From IMG/VR virus record IMGVR_UViG_3300027816_000052, positions 188,480 to 252,479 of that record: a stretch of DNA of 64,000 nt; one strand, 5' to 3'. A model generated the notes under the pieces. That model was not told the origin of the DNA, made no database searches, and was given only the letters and a program-made list of their open reading frames with translations. Source of the DNA: a virus. Positions 42,794 to 51,253 of the stretch are shown piece by piece (positions within the stretch are counted from its first letter, which is position 1; every line of letters begins with the position of its first letter). Both the position numbers and the translations under genes were made by a program.

Positions 42794-43299
42794 ATATAGT
42801 AAATAAAGCAAGGGAGTTTGCAATCAAAGCACACAATGCTGTGAATCAAAAATATGATAATCAACCTTATGAGGTTCATCTTAAAATGGTCAGTGAATTT
42901 GCAAGTCAGTTCCAATATCTCCTTAAAGATGATGATTTGGAAATAGCGCAAGCATCCGCATGGTTACACGACACACTAGAGGATATTTACTTTATAAGTT
43001 ACAACGACATCAAAAAGGAATTCGGTGAGCAAATTGCAGAAGCTGTCTATGCATTAACGAATGAAAAAGGTAGGACGCGAAAAGACCGAGCGAATGCTAA
43101 ATACTATCAGGGTATTCGCGATATTCCTGTTGCTAGATTCGTTAAGGTCTGCGATAGACTTGCAAATGCGAGTTATTCTATAAGTAATGATAGTTCAATG
43201 GTGAATGCGTATCGTAAAGAAAATGAGGAATTTAATCGTGAGTTATATTGCGATGAATTAAAACCCATGTTTGATTATTTAAACCAAATATTAAAATAA
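42790..43299 (+). CDS. HD-domain hydrolase, SpoT/MESH1-like
   Basis: 169 residues. KAREFAIKAHNAV, YEVHLKMVSEF (metal His ~30), SAWLHDTLED (His60, Asp61) and RFVKVCDRLANAS are the motifs of the (p)ppGpp hydrolase type of HD domain. No synthetase or regulatory domain is present, so it resembles small alarmone hydrolases. It could remove stringent-response alarmones during infection. Substrate assignment rests on motif style only. Confidence 0.8.
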   Translation: MNIVNKAREFAIKAHNAVNQKYDNQPYEVHLKMVSEFASQFQYLLKDDDLEIAQASAWLHDTLEDIYFISYNDIKKEFGEQIAEAVYALTNEKGRTRKDRANAKYYQGIRDIPVARFVKVCDRLANASYSISNDSSMVNAYRKENEEFNRELYCDELKPMFDYLNQILK

Positions 43300-43307
43300 A
43301 ATGTTTA

Positions 43308-43670
43308 ATGAAAGTAATAATAGCGGGTAGTAGAGACTTTAATGATTATGAATTATTAAAGAAAACTTGCGATAAAATTTTAATAAATCAAAAGGATATC
43401 GAGATAGTGAGTGGAGGCGCTAAAGGTGCCGATGCTCTTGGTGAACGATATGCAAATGAAAGGAGATATGGTCTTAAGATTTTTTTGGCGAATTGGGATG
43501 AATATAAAAAAAAAGCTGGTTATCTTCGAAATATTAAAATGTCTGAATATGCTGACGCTCTAATAGCATTTTGGGATGGCGAATCTAGAGGGACGAAACA
43601 TATGATTGATATAGTAACTGAAAAGGGATTAAAAACTAGAATAATTAGATATGGAATACAAAATAAATAA
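43308..43670 (+). CDS. SLOG family protein (YspA/DUF2493-like)
   Basis: 120 residues. MKVIIAGSRDFNDYELL, then IVSGGAKGADALGERYANE, then FLANWDEYKKKAG and YADALIAFWDGESRGT: the Rossmann-like SLOG fold of DUF2493/YspA proteins, thought to bind nucleotides or nucleotide-derived ligands. It follows the HD hydrolase directly. Overlaps the next gene by 20 bases. Confidence 0.85.
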   Translation: MKVIIAGSRDFNDYELLKKTCDKILINQKDIEIVSGGAKGADALGERYANERRYGLKIFLANWDEYKKKAGYLRNIKMSEYADALIAFWDGESRGTKHMIDIVTEKGLKTRIIRYGIQNK

Positions 43671-44190
43671 AAGTTTCTTCATAGATAGAGATAAAAATTC
43701 CCATTATTATTTAATTAATAATGAATTTCGTGAGCAATGGGAAGAATGGAATAATTTAAGTGAAGATGATGAAAGAAGTTGGAATATTCCAGATTTTGTA
43801 ATTCCGGTTAATAAACATCCAAAACATTTAACATTTTCAGAACCAAAACTTGGTGATGAATATTTTGATGATGGTCCAATCAGAGAATTTATTAATGATA
43901 ATGGTGAGGGTTTCTCAGTTTATCCAGAATATAATCATAGTGGTGGATTTTATTTTTCTTGGTTAGAAAACGGTGAAAGATGGTCAACAAAATATGGTTG
44001 GCAAGATATCATTGATATTATTAATGAACACGATGAAATGCTAAATAGAAAACCTGTTGCATGGTATGTACAAAGAACAGGAGGTCTTACAGAAAGGGAA
44101 AGAAATATTAAATACGGTCCATTTTTTAAGGAATCTGAAGCAGATGGGTGGGTTGACGAAAATCACACTAAAATTCCGTTATTTAGATAA
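43651..44190 (+). CDS. Acidic phage protein, unknown
   Basis: 179 residues, rich in Glu, Asp and Trp (QWEEWNNLSEDDERSW, GWQDIIDIINEHDEM). One folded domain likely. Overlaps the SLOG gene; the 3' end overlaps the next minus-strand gene by eight bases. No family recognised. Confidence 0.6.
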   Translation: MEYKINKSFFIDRDKNSHYYLINNEFREQWEEWNNLSEDDERSWNIPDFVIPVNKHPKHLTFSEPKLGDEYFDDGPIREFINDNGEGFSVYPEYNHSGGFYFSWLENGERWSTKYGWQDIIDIINEHDEMLNRKPVAWYVQRTGGLTERERNIKYGPFFKESEADGWVDENHTKIPLFR

Positions 44191-44560
44191 TACTATCTAA
44201 AAATATATTTGCAACCTCGTTATAAAATAAATTAGCGATTTCATCATCTTCCATATTCTTATCTTTGATTTCATCATAACCCAAAGCATACATTAAATGC
44301 TCAATATCATAATAAGAATACGGTAAACTAATCCAACTTGGTAAACCTTGCAAATACTCAATAAATGCTCGTTTCATACCACGTCTTTTGATTTCAAAAT
44401 CATATTCATTCACGAATATTTCCAAACCGGTTTTTAATGGATTTTTTGTTGGTCTAATATCATACCCATCAAAATCTATATTATCCACAATAAAATCTTT
44501 TAAATTATTTTGTCTATCCGATTCCTTTAAAAGTTTTTTAATTTTTGTTCTTATATTCAT
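44183..44560 (-). CDS. Tagged phage protein, unknown
   Basis: 125 residues beginning with a short basic tag (MNIRTKIKKLLKESD), then an alpha/beta part (DIRPTKNPLKTGLEIFVNE) and a helical end. The tag places it with the other tagged genes in this window. Otherwise unassigned. Confidence 0.6.
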   Translation of the reverse strand: MNIRTKIKKLLKESDRQNNLKDFIVDNIDFDGYDIRPTKNPLKTGLEIFVNEYDFEIKRRGMKRAFIEYLQGLPSWISLPYSYYDIEHLMYALGYDEIKDKNMEDDEIANLFYNEVANIFLDSII

Positions 44561-44616
44561 TTTATTTTTTATATATAAATACTTATGTTTATAAAAACAT
44601 TCTTTCGCTTAAAAAT

Positions 44617-45687
44617 ATGCAAATAATAAATAACAAATTAAAATATATATTTATAATAATTTTTGGTTTTGTTTTCAACATTAAAACTTTCTCACAAACA
44701 GATTTGGTATTTTATGATTTTAATGTATGTAATAATAATCCTGATTATATTTTTCCATATTTTAATGCAACACCTGTGACAACAACTTTACCACTTGGTT
44801 CGGGATGTAGTAGCATTAATGATGGATGTGCAGCCGGATGCCCCGATTTGATTTGTACAAATAACAACACATCCTTTATAACAAAATCTTGGACTAGTCC
44901 AGCAATAAATCTCGCTCATTATTATGAGTTTACAATATCAACATATCCAAATGTTTCGTTTTATTTAAATCAATTAAGTTTTAGTTTCAGAAGATCATCC
45001 ACTGGACCCACCAACCTTGCTGTATATATGAATGGTGTTTCTCAATCAATATTTAATTCAACATCAACAAGTTGCGTTTCACTTGGTGCGGGAATTAATC
45101 AATTGGTGACTGGTTCAGCAAATTTTAAAATTTATTTTTGGGGTGGCTCGGTCGATGGGACAGTAAGAATTGATAATGTGAAACTCACACATTCGTTTAC
45201 AACTTTACCAATTGAGTTAGTTTATTTTAATGTGAGGTCAATTGAAAATAAAATTAATTTAGAGTGGTTGACATCATCAGAAGTGGATAATTCGCATTTT
45301 GAAATTGAAAAGTCATTTGATGCGTTTAATTTCTATAAAATAGCCAATATAATTTCAATTGGTTACTCACAACAAAATATATTGTATAATTATACAGATT
45401 TTAATGTAAATAATGATAAAATAATATATTATCGCTTAAAACAAGTTGATTATGATGGTGATTATACATATTCACCAATAGTTTCAGTTAATAATAATTT
45501 TGATGCAATTTTAATACAAAATGGATTGGTTTCATTAACCAACCAACATGAATACAAAATAGCTAATATTTGTGATATCTCTGGGAGATTTATTCATGAT
45601 TTGAATAATGGATCAGTTCAGCTAAATGCTGGAATATATTTATTAAGATTAAACGATAAAACCAAAAAAATTGTTTTAAACAATTAA
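44617..45687 (+). CDS. Secreted protein with T9SS sorting domain
   Basis: 356 residues from ATG 44617. A Sec signal peptide (residues ~8-25, YIFIIIFGFVFNI) ends near TFSQ. The central part is a beta-rich domain with cysteines. Residues ~195-240 (LPIELVYFNVRSIENKINLE, then WLTSSEVDNSHFEIEKS) and the last ~50 (ICDISGRFIHDL ... GIYLLRL) are the usual C-terminal architecture of Bacteroidota proteins exported by the type IX system. A phage gene of this type would put a protein on the host surface. Passenger function unknown. Confidence 0.8.
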   Translation: MQIINNKLKYIFIIIFGFVFNIKTFSQTDLVFYDFNVCNNNPDYIFPYFNATPVTTTLPLGSGCSSINDGCAAGCPDLICTNNNTSFITKSWTSPAINLAHYYEFTISTYPNVSFYLNQLSFSFRRSSTGPTNLAVYMNGVSQSIFNSTSTSCVSLGAGINQLVTGSANFKIYFWGGSVDGTVRIDNVKLTHSFTTLPIELVYFNVRSIENKINLEWLTSSEVDNSHFEIEKSFDAFNFYKIANIISIGYSQQNILYNYTDFNVNNDKIIYYRLKQVDYDGDYTYSPIVSVNNNFDAILIQNGLVSLTNQHEYKIANICDISGRFIHDLNNGSVQLNAGIYLLRLNDKTKKIVLNN

Positions 45688-45719
45688 TTTGTTTTTCTAA
45701 ACATTTTTATTTATATTTG
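45688..45719 (+). promoter_or_regulatory. Bacteroidota-type promoter
   Basis: TTTG (45688-45691), exactly 20 bases, TATATTTG (45712-45719). Full match. Leader to ATG 45736 about 12 bases. Confidence 0.75.
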
Positions 45720-45735
45720 CATATAAATACAAAAA

Positions 45736-46410
45736 ATGTTAATTACAATAATATCTGATACCCACACAAAACATCATCACATTCCGAAAGAACATCTTCC
45801 GGGTGGAGACATGATTATTCATTGTGGTGATATTTCTTCGCGTGGTTATAGAGAAGAGGTTAGATTGTTCCTTGAATGGTTTACCGATTTAGATTCCTAT
45901 ACACACAAAGTATTCATTGCTGGTAATCACGATTTCTTCTTTGAAGATAACCCACTCCAATCAAAGGAATTGGTTCAAGAATATTCAAATATAATTTATC
46001 TTCAGGATAATATGGTTGAAATTGAGGGGGTCAAAATTTATGGCTCACCTTGGCAACCAGAATTTTATAATTGGGCGTTTAATCTTCCAAGAAACGGTGA
46101 AAAACTTAAAGAAAAATGGAAAGCAATACCGGAGAATATTGATATATTAATTACACATGGTCCACCGTTTGGTTGTTTGGACAAAACAATTCAGGGACAA
46201 TCCGTTGGATGCGAAATTTTGACCGAAGAAATTAAAAGAATTAATCCAATAATTCATTGTTTTGGTCATATTCATTATTCTTATGGTTATATGCAAAGAG
46301 ACAATATTAATTTTATTAATGCGTGTTCTCTTGGTGAAAATTATGTTTATCAAAACAAACCTTTGAACATTGATTTGGATATGTCAAATAGAATGATTAG
46401 CTTTGTCTAA
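45736..46410 (+). CDS. Calcineurin-like metallophosphoesterase
   Basis: 224 residues. Motifs: ISDTHTKH, IHCGDISS, AGNHDFFF, THGPPFG and CFGHIHYSYG, all metal-binding residues present. The order and length fit the MPPED/UPF0046-like class of small phosphoesterases. No second domain. Preceded by a full promoter; substrate unknown (phosphodiester or phosphomonoester). Confidence 0.88.
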   Translation: MLITIISDTHTKHHHIPKEHLPGGDMIIHCGDISSRGYREEVRLFLEWFTDLDSYTHKVFIAGNHDFFFEDNPLQSKELVQEYSNIIYLQDNMVEIEGVKIYGSPWQPEFYNWAFNLPRNGEKLKEKWKAIPENIDILITHGPPFGCLDKTIQGQSVGCEILTEEIKRINPIIHCFGHIHYSYGYMQRDNINFINACSLGENYVYQNKPLNIDLDMSNRMISFV

Positions 46411-46421
46411 ACAAAAAACAA

Positions 46422-46568
46422 ATGAAAAAATTAATTTTTGCACTTATTATTGTTATTTTTGCATCTTCCTGTGCATCACAAAGATGTCATGGTGTTGGAA
46501 ACACAACACATGCACTTAAAGCGAAAAAGCAGCAACAACAAAGAACGTTTTCACAATTTCCTTTCTAA
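46422..46568 (+). CDS. Small lipoprotein
   Basis: 48 residues: signal peptide MKKLIFALIIVIFASSC with lipobox ASSC, then CHGVGNTTHALKAKKQQQQ. A short exported lipoprotein typical of Bacteroidota genomes. Stop overlaps the next start (TAATG). Could be an outer-membrane superinfection or lysis factor, but nothing specific is seen. Confidence 0.75.
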   Translation: MKKLIFALIIVIFASSCASQRCHGVGNTTHALKAKKQQQQRTFSQFPF

Positions 46569-47143
46569 TGTTTAAACATAGTTTTTCATATTATTTTAGA
46601 AATACTTGGGAATTTATCCGATGGGATATTCCAAGATTTTTTAAGAACATTTGGAGGTTCAGGAGAGAACTTAAATCCTTTGGTGGTTGGGACCGGTATT
46701 ATACTATCTCAATGCTAAGAAGGTCTTTGATTACACAGAAAGAATCAATGGAAAAGTTCAGCAATGAATATGAACCAACACTTAGATTGAAACTTTATTA
46801 TATGAAGAGAGCAATTTATTTAACGGATTGCATTCTCGAAGATAAATTTCATGATATGGCGGAAGCTAGACTTGGTTATAAAACAGTTTTTAGAGATTTT
46901 AAATTTGAACCAATTGAAGGTTCTACCAGTAAAAGATTGGTTTTTGATGAAGAAAGCGAAGAAGAAAGACAAGCGAACTGGAAAATTTTTGAGGAATCTT
47001 CAAAAATTGAGAAAGAAGTTTGGAATGAACTTTTTGATATTTTAAAAGGCGATATCTATAATGTTGATATGTATACCGAACATAAAGGTAAAGCATATGA
47101 AGATGTTCACAATGGTAAGGGTTTAATTAATTGGTGGTACTAA
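46568..47143 (+). CDS. Conserved phage protein, unknown
   Basis: 191 residues. Basic aromatic N-terminal part (YYFRNTWEFIRWDIPRFFKN), a central helix with LYYMKRAIYLTDCILED and an acidic C-terminal half ending GLINWWY. I recall similar proteins in large phages but no function. Starts by overlap with the lipoprotein gene. Confidence 0.65.
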   Translation: MFKHSFSYYFRNTWEFIRWDIPRFFKNIWRFRRELKSFGGWDRYYTISMLRRSLITQKESMEKFSNEYEPTLRLKLYYMKRAIYLTDCILEDKFHDMAEARLGYKTVFRDFKFEPIEGSTSKRLVFDEESEEERQANWKIFEESSKIEKEVWNELFDILKGDIYNVDMYTEHKGKAYEDVHNGKGLINWWY

Positions 47144-47155
47144 AAAAATAAAAAC

Positions 47156-47470
47156 ATGTCAGGAGGTTATTTTGATTATAAAAAATATCAACTTAATGAT
47201 ATCATTGATGATATTGAAAGAGTTTTAAATAGACAAGGAAAAGAAAGACCAAAAGAAGAACGTTGGTGTAGTGATGAATATCTTGAAAAATATCCAGAAG
47301 AAAAATATTATCCAACCTATTCAAAAGAAATTCAAGAAAAATTGCAAGAAGCAATTAAATCATTAACAATTGCAAGAATTTATGTACAAAGAGTTGATTG
47401 GTTTTTATCGGGTGATGATGGCGATGAATCATTCTTGAGAGAATTGTCTGAAGAATTGGATAAGGTATAG
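47156..47470 (+). CDS. Conserved phage protein, unknown
   Basis: 104 residues; begins MSGGYFDYKKYQLNDIIDDI, a start I associate with a small conserved phage family, then KYPEEKYYPTYSKEIQEKL and an acidic tail. Short spacer (12 bases) after the upstream gene. Confidence 0.65.
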   Translation: MSGGYFDYKKYQLNDIIDDIERVLNRQGKERPKEERWCSDEYLEKYPEEKYYPTYSKEIQEKLQEAIKSLTIARIYVQRVDWFLSGDDGDESFLRELSEELDKV

Positions 47471-47493
47471 ATATTTATTGAAAAATAAAAATC

Positions 47494-47757
47494 ATGAGTA
47501 CTGAAATGAGAAAACTCATAAATGAGTTTAATAACATTAACGAATCAAGTTTAAATAGAATATATAGTCATATTCAAAAATATGAATGCGCAATTATAAC
47601 AGCGTTTAAAGGTAAGTTAACTAACTGTAGAACCGAAAATGATAATGAAAAAAGAATATATATTAGACAGAACAAGGATAGAAATAAACTTTTAAAATCA
47701 GCTTTATTATTTTTTGGATATCAAATTACAAAAGTAAAAGGTACTTATGTTGAATAA
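47494..47757 (+). pseudogene. DUF3293-like phage protein, 3'-truncated at the cassette array
   Basis: 87 codons. It begins with the tag-like MSTEMRKLINEFNNINESS and continues CAIITAFKGKL and NRNKLLKSALLFFGYQITKVKG, then TYVE and a stop. Relatives known to me go on for ~40 more residues (an NxG...EVxExSFFVV-type end), which is absent here and also not found to the right of the array. The stop codon lies at the junction with the first attC-like half site. So the array probably interrupted this gene. It may still make a shortened protein. Confidence 0.6.
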
Positions 47758-47760
47758 ACC

Positions 47761-47797
47761 ACAAACCCGCCACTTGCATATACACGCTGTTATAAGC
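47761..47797 (+). repeat. Left attC half site (L'-R' arm only)
   Basis: Reads like the right arm of an attC ending in core GTTATAA (47789-47795), resembling the right arm of the site at 55341-55473 (CCCGC ... CTTGC ... GCTGTTATA). No matching left arm exists upstream; the truncated phage gene is there instead. It marks the left edge of the array. Confidence 0.65.
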
Positions 47798-47840
47798 AGG
47801 TGCGGTATTATAGCACAGAACTTGATTTGAAAGACGAAAC

Positions 47841-47857
47841 CTTTTTCTTTTCTTTTT
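47841..47857 (+). repeat. Cassette 1 inner inverted repeat, left arm
   Basis: CTTTTTCTTTTCTTTTT, whose exact reverse complement lies at 49805-49821 inside the 3' end of the same cassette's IleRS gene. The arms bracket the gene just inside the recombination cores. Confidence 0.75.
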
Positions 47858-47885
47858 GTGTGGTGGGAAAATAAAATTTAAAATA

Positions 47886-49859
47886 ATGAATAAAGTATTA
47901 TTACCAAAAGAAGAAATTACACAGAAGTTAGATAGAGATAAACTTACTTTATTGAACGCTTCTATCAAAGATTATGTGAACAACTTGTATGAAAATTCAA
48001 ATGATGAATACATTATACAAGATGGTGAACCATACGCCAATGGAGAATTACATTTGGGACATTTTTTAAACAAAACCTTGAAAGATTTTGTTGTAAAATA
48101 TTACTTAACAAAAGGTAAGAAAGTTAGGGTTTCATTTGGTTGGGACTGTCATGGTTTACCCATTGAAAATAAAGCAAAAGAAATGAGTGGTGATTTAATT
48201 CAAAATGCTAAATTAGTCGCAACCAAATATTGTGATATTCAAAATAAAACTCTTGAACTTTTCGGGATTTATCCAACTGAAGGTAGGTTTAAAACTATGG
48301 ATATTGATTTTATAGAAAGAGAATTATATATATACCACCAACTACTAAATGCGGGTCTAATTCTTAAAAAGAATAAGCCTACTTGGTACTCACCAACATT
48401 AAAAACAGTATTGGCTAACTCAGAAATTGAATATAAAAAAATAGAAGATGAATCTTTGTATTTTCTATTCAACTCTGATAGTTTTAAATTACTTGTTTGG
48501 ACAACAACAGAATGGACTGTAAACGGAAATCAGGCAGTATGTTTAAGTAATAATATAAAATATGTTAAAACTGTTGACAATATTATTTGTAGTGAAAGTT
48601 TTGCTATTGAAAATAATTTAGATTATGATTTGTTTGATGTGAGTAATATTAAGTCATATCATAACCACAATGGAGATTTATGTCCAATTATTTATGATGA
48701 CTACGTTTCAGATGATAAAACAGGTATAGTACATCTTTGCGGTGGACACGGTGATGAAGATTATCGAATTTTAATGGATAATAACATAACCCCCAAAAAT
48801 GTGTGCGATAAAATCGGCTTATTAAAACACATAGAAGATTTTAAAATTGATGAAAAGTTTGTATATAAACGTGAAATTTACACACACGATTATCCAATTG
48901 ATTGGCGTGAAGGGAATAAGGTGTATAAAGTATTAACGGAACAAACGTATCTTGATTTTGATTTAAACAAAATAAAGACTTGTTTAAAAGAAATAAAGTT
49001 ATCATCAAAAGACAGAAATCGTTTATCAACGACAATATTTTCACGCAAAGATTGGTGTATTTCAAGACAAAGAAAATGGGGTGTTAAAATACCTAATAGT
49101 AATGATATATTGGATGTTTGGTTTGATAGTGGTTCTACATTTATGATGTATGATAAACCTGCCGATATATACATTGAAGGTTCAGACCAACACAGAGGGT
49201 GGTTTCAAAGTTCGATTATATTAGCATCAATGATTGGTCGAGTACCAACAAAAAGAATAATAACACACGGATTTATTGTTGATAACACATTAGAAAAACT
49301 ATCAAAATCAAAAGGTAATGGCGGAAGTTTGGAAAAGCTGTATGAAACATATAACCCTGATGTATTAAGACTATGGGTTTTACTGTCAGATTTTAAAAAC
49401 GATATTGTCTTTTCGGAAGATTCATTAAAAAACTCTGGTAAACAATATTTTAAAATAAGAAACTTTCTCCGTTATTTATTTAATAATCTATATATATATG
49501 ATTATGATGAAACAAAAGTTGATGAAAATATTTTTTTTAAAGTAAAAGAGTTGGAAAATAAATTTGATTTACTTGTCAATGAATTTGATTTGAATAAAGC
49601 AGTAAGGGGTTTTGTTGAATTTATAAACTATTATTCATCTTTGTTGACGGAGGATATTAAAAATGAATTTTATGAATCTGACACAAATTCCAATATGAGA
49701 ATTAAATATGAAACAGAGTTTTACTATGTTTTAAAACACTTAAATAAACTACTTTTTTCGATTTTACCATTTCTTTCTATGGAAATAAAAAAAGCGTGGG
49801 AAGAAAAAAGAAAAGAAAAAGATTTACATGTAGGGACTATATTTGGAAACGAGATGTAG
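47886..49859 (+). CDS. ileS: Cassette 1: compact isoleucyl-tRNA synthetase
   Basis: 657 residues from ATG 47886; an upstream TTG is less likely. Class I signature HLGH (56-59), GWDCHGLPIE, editing-domain markers WTTTEWTVNGN and GIVHLCGGHGDED, then VWFDSGS, EGSDQHRGWFQSS and KLSKSKG near 470. Normal IleRS has 930-1050 residues; this one ends inside the anticodon-binding bundle (ILPFLSMEIKKAWEE) and its last ~18 residues are encoded by the cassette-end sequence shared with another cassette. No C-terminal zinc domain. Possibly an inhibitor-insensitive spare enzyme. Only synthetase in the window. Confidence 0.88.
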   Translation: MNKVLLPKEEITQKLDRDKLTLLNASIKDYVNNLYENSNDEYIIQDGEPYANGELHLGHFLNKTLKDFVVKYYLTKGKKVRVSFGWDCHGLPIENKAKEMSGDLIQNAKLVATKYCDIQNKTLELFGIYPTEGRFKTMDIDFIERELYIYHQLLNAGLILKKNKPTWYSPTLKTVLANSEIEYKKIEDESLYFLFNSDSFKLLVWTTTEWTVNGNQAVCLSNNIKYVKTVDNIICSESFAIENNLDYDLFDVSNIKSYHNHNGDLCPIIYDDYVSDDKTGIVHLCGGHGDEDYRILMDNNITPKNVCDKIGLLKHIEDFKIDEKFVYKREIYTHDYPIDWREGNKVYKVLTEQTYLDFDLNKIKTCLKEIKLSSKDRNRLSTTIFSRKDWCISRQRKWGVKIPNSNDILDVWFDSGSTFMMYDKPADIYIEGSDQHRGWFQSSIILASMIGRVPTKRIITHGFIVDNTLEKLSKSKGNGGSLEKLYETYNPDVLRLWVLLSDFKNDIVFSEDSLKNSGKQYFKIRNFLRYLFNNLYIYDYDETKVDENIFFKVKELENKFDLLVNEFDLNKAVRGFVEFINYYSSLLTEDIKNEFYESDTNSNMRIKYETEFYYVLKHLNKLLFSILPFLSMEIKKAWEEKRKEKDLHVGTIFGNEM

Positions 49860-49866
49860 CACTTGC

Positions 49867-49986
49867 TTATAACGGTTGCAAATATAAAACGTTTTAAACT
49901 AAACTTAAATTGAAAAACAGTATATAAATATAAACCAACAATAAATTTGGAACGCTGAAATAAATGTTTTATATTTGTTGTTATAA
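49867..49986 (+). repeat. attC site 1
   Basis: R'' TTATAAC (49867-49873) and R' GTTATAA (49980-49986), 120 bp. Left arm GCAAATATAAAACG pairs with the right arm around TGTTTTATATTTGT. The right arm also forms a promoter -7 box. Confidence 0.8.
49946..49977 (+). promoter_or_regulatory. Promoter inside attC site 1
   Basis: TTTG (49946-49949), 20 bases, TATATTTG (49970-49977): a full Bacteroidota match. The implied start is at the G/TT recombination point (49980), so it would transcribe whichever cassette follows. Confidence 0.65.
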
Positions 49987-50006
49987 ACACGTTAAATTAT
50001 TTTATT

Positions 50007-50285
50007 ATGAAAACATATAATGTAAAGTATGATGTTGGACAAGAAGTATATATACTTTTATCCAAAAAAATATTTAAAAGTAAAATTGAAAAGATTAGAA
50101 TTGTTCATGGGGTACCTTATATCAAAGGCGAAACAATGGAACAAATGGATGGAATTGAAATTGATTACTTGGTTGTAGTTAATGAACAATTCTATCCTTC
50201 AGGTGGACATTTATCTAGTTATGATTGGTATAAACAGGATGATATTTTTTTGGATAAAGATGAACTGTTGCGGAAAATAATTTAA
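50007..50285 (+). CDS. Cassette 2: small unknown protein
   Basis: 92 residues. Beta-rich N-terminal half (YDVGQEVYILLSKKIFKSKI) with a GVPYIKGETMEQ turn, acidic aromatic C-terminal half (YDWYKQDDIFLDKDELL). No family recognised. Only 21 bases separate the attC site 1 core from its ATG. The promoter in that site would drive it. Confidence 0.7.
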   Translation: MKTYNVKYDVGQEVYILLSKKIFKSKIEKIRIVHGVPYIKGETMEQMDGIEIDYLVVVNEQFYPSGGHLSSYDWYKQDDIFLDKDELLRKII

Positions 50286-50289
50286 TTGT

Positions 50290-50343
50290 TTATAACGTCT
50301 GATGATAAACAATCGTTTTAATGTGTTTTATTTGCTGTTATAA
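50290..50343 (+). repeat. attC site 2
   Basis: R'' TTATAAC (50290-50296), R' GTTATAA (50337-50343), 54 bp. Nearly the same sequence as site 10 (GATGATAAACAATCGTTTTA), but the pairing here has decayed. Confidence 0.75.
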
Positions 50344-50367
50344 GTATGTAATTTACAATTTATACCT

Positions 50368-50613
50368 ATGAAAAAAACGAAAAGAAAAATACATATTGGA
50401 AATGACCTATGGTTTTATTGGGTTGGTTCTGGTAGATGGGGTGAGGTAACTCATGTAACGATATGTTCACCAGATGAACAATATTATAAAATAGATGCAA
50501 GTGATGTTGCAAGTAGTGAAATGTATGTTGGTGCGGAAGGGTCATTTCCAACACAAATATTACCGTCAAAAGTTAAAGAATATATTGAAAATAAAATAAT
50601 AAATAAATTTTAA
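50368..50613 (+). CDS. Cassette 3: small unknown protein
   Basis: 81 residues; Lys-rich start then an aromatic-rich fold (NDLWFYWVGSGRWGEVTHV) and a helical tail ending KVKEYIENKIINKF. Starts 25 bases after the attC site 2 core. Looks like a soluble single-domain protein without known motif. Confidence 0.7.
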   Translation: MKKTKRKIHIGNDLWFYWVGSGRWGEVTHVTICSPDEQYYKIDASDVASSEMYVGAEGSFPTQILPSKVKEYIENKIINKF

Positions 50614-50621
50614 ATTATTAC

Positions 50622-50716
50622 TTATAACGGTTGGGTGTATGAGAAGGTTTGCTTAGATGAACTTTCAAATTAACCACTGAACTTTATAGCAAACTTTCTT
50701 ATACACCTTGTTATGT
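50622..50716 (+). repeat. attC site 3
   Basis: R'' TTATAAC (50622-50628), R' GTTATGT (50710-50716), 95 bp. Arms GGTTGGGTGTATGAGAAGG and TTTCTTATACACCTTG pair well. Same subfamily as sites 7 and 13. Confidence 0.85.
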
Positions 50717-50763
50717 GTAGGTGTGGTTAATTAAGGTAGAATGTTAAATAGTAGAAATGAACA

Positions 50764-50782
50764 AAAATTTTAAAAGAAAAAT
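50764..50782 (+). repeat. Cassette 4 inner inverted repeat, left arm
   Basis: 19 bases directly before the start codon (ATG 50785). Perfect reverse complement at 51195-51213, starting on the last base of the stop codon. Brackets the gene. Confidence 0.85.
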
Positions 50783-50784
50783 AT

Positions 50785-51195
50785 ATGAATTATAAACAAA
50801 AAATTACAACTATCAATTATTTTGAAAAGGTGGTTAAAATTTCTCTAACAAGAGAAGAGTGGAATTCATCTGGAACTTGGGTAGAGTCAATGATGAAAAA
50901 AGGTTGTGAAAGACTGAGTAAGGATTGGTTTGAAGATTTACATCACTTAGTTATGCGACCAATAAGTGACGAAATAAACTTTTCTGGTAAAAACTATACT
51001 TATGATGTGGATATAACATTTGATATACCAAGAGAATTACTGAGAATGTTTGTATATTCAATCGGTCAAATTGCTTATGATTTTGATGTTAAAGGTATAA
51101 CTTCGGTTACTGCTCAAAATATAGTGGGAAAAATAAACAAACAATTAAAAGAACAACTACCAAATGATGATAAATGGTTTCATTATGGATTTTGA
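50785..51195 (+). CDS. Cassette 4: unknown protein
   Basis: 136 residues. Helical core with VESMMKKGCERLSKDWFEDL and a strand-rich part with YTYDVDITFDIPRELLR. It starts two bases after one arm of a perfect 19-bp inverted repeat and stops at the other, so mRNA pairing could affect its translation or stability. No family recognised. Confidence 0.7.
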   Translation: MNYKQKITTINYFEKVVKISLTREEWNSSGTWVESMMKKGCERLSKDWFEDLHHLVMRPISDEINFSGKNYTYDVDITFDIPRELLRMFVYSIGQIAYDFDVKGITSVTAQNIVGKINKQLKEQLPNDDKWFHYGF

Positions 51196-51253
51196 TTTTT
51201 CTTTTAAAATTTTCAACCGAAATGTTGATTAGAACGATGAACGGAACGCTTAC

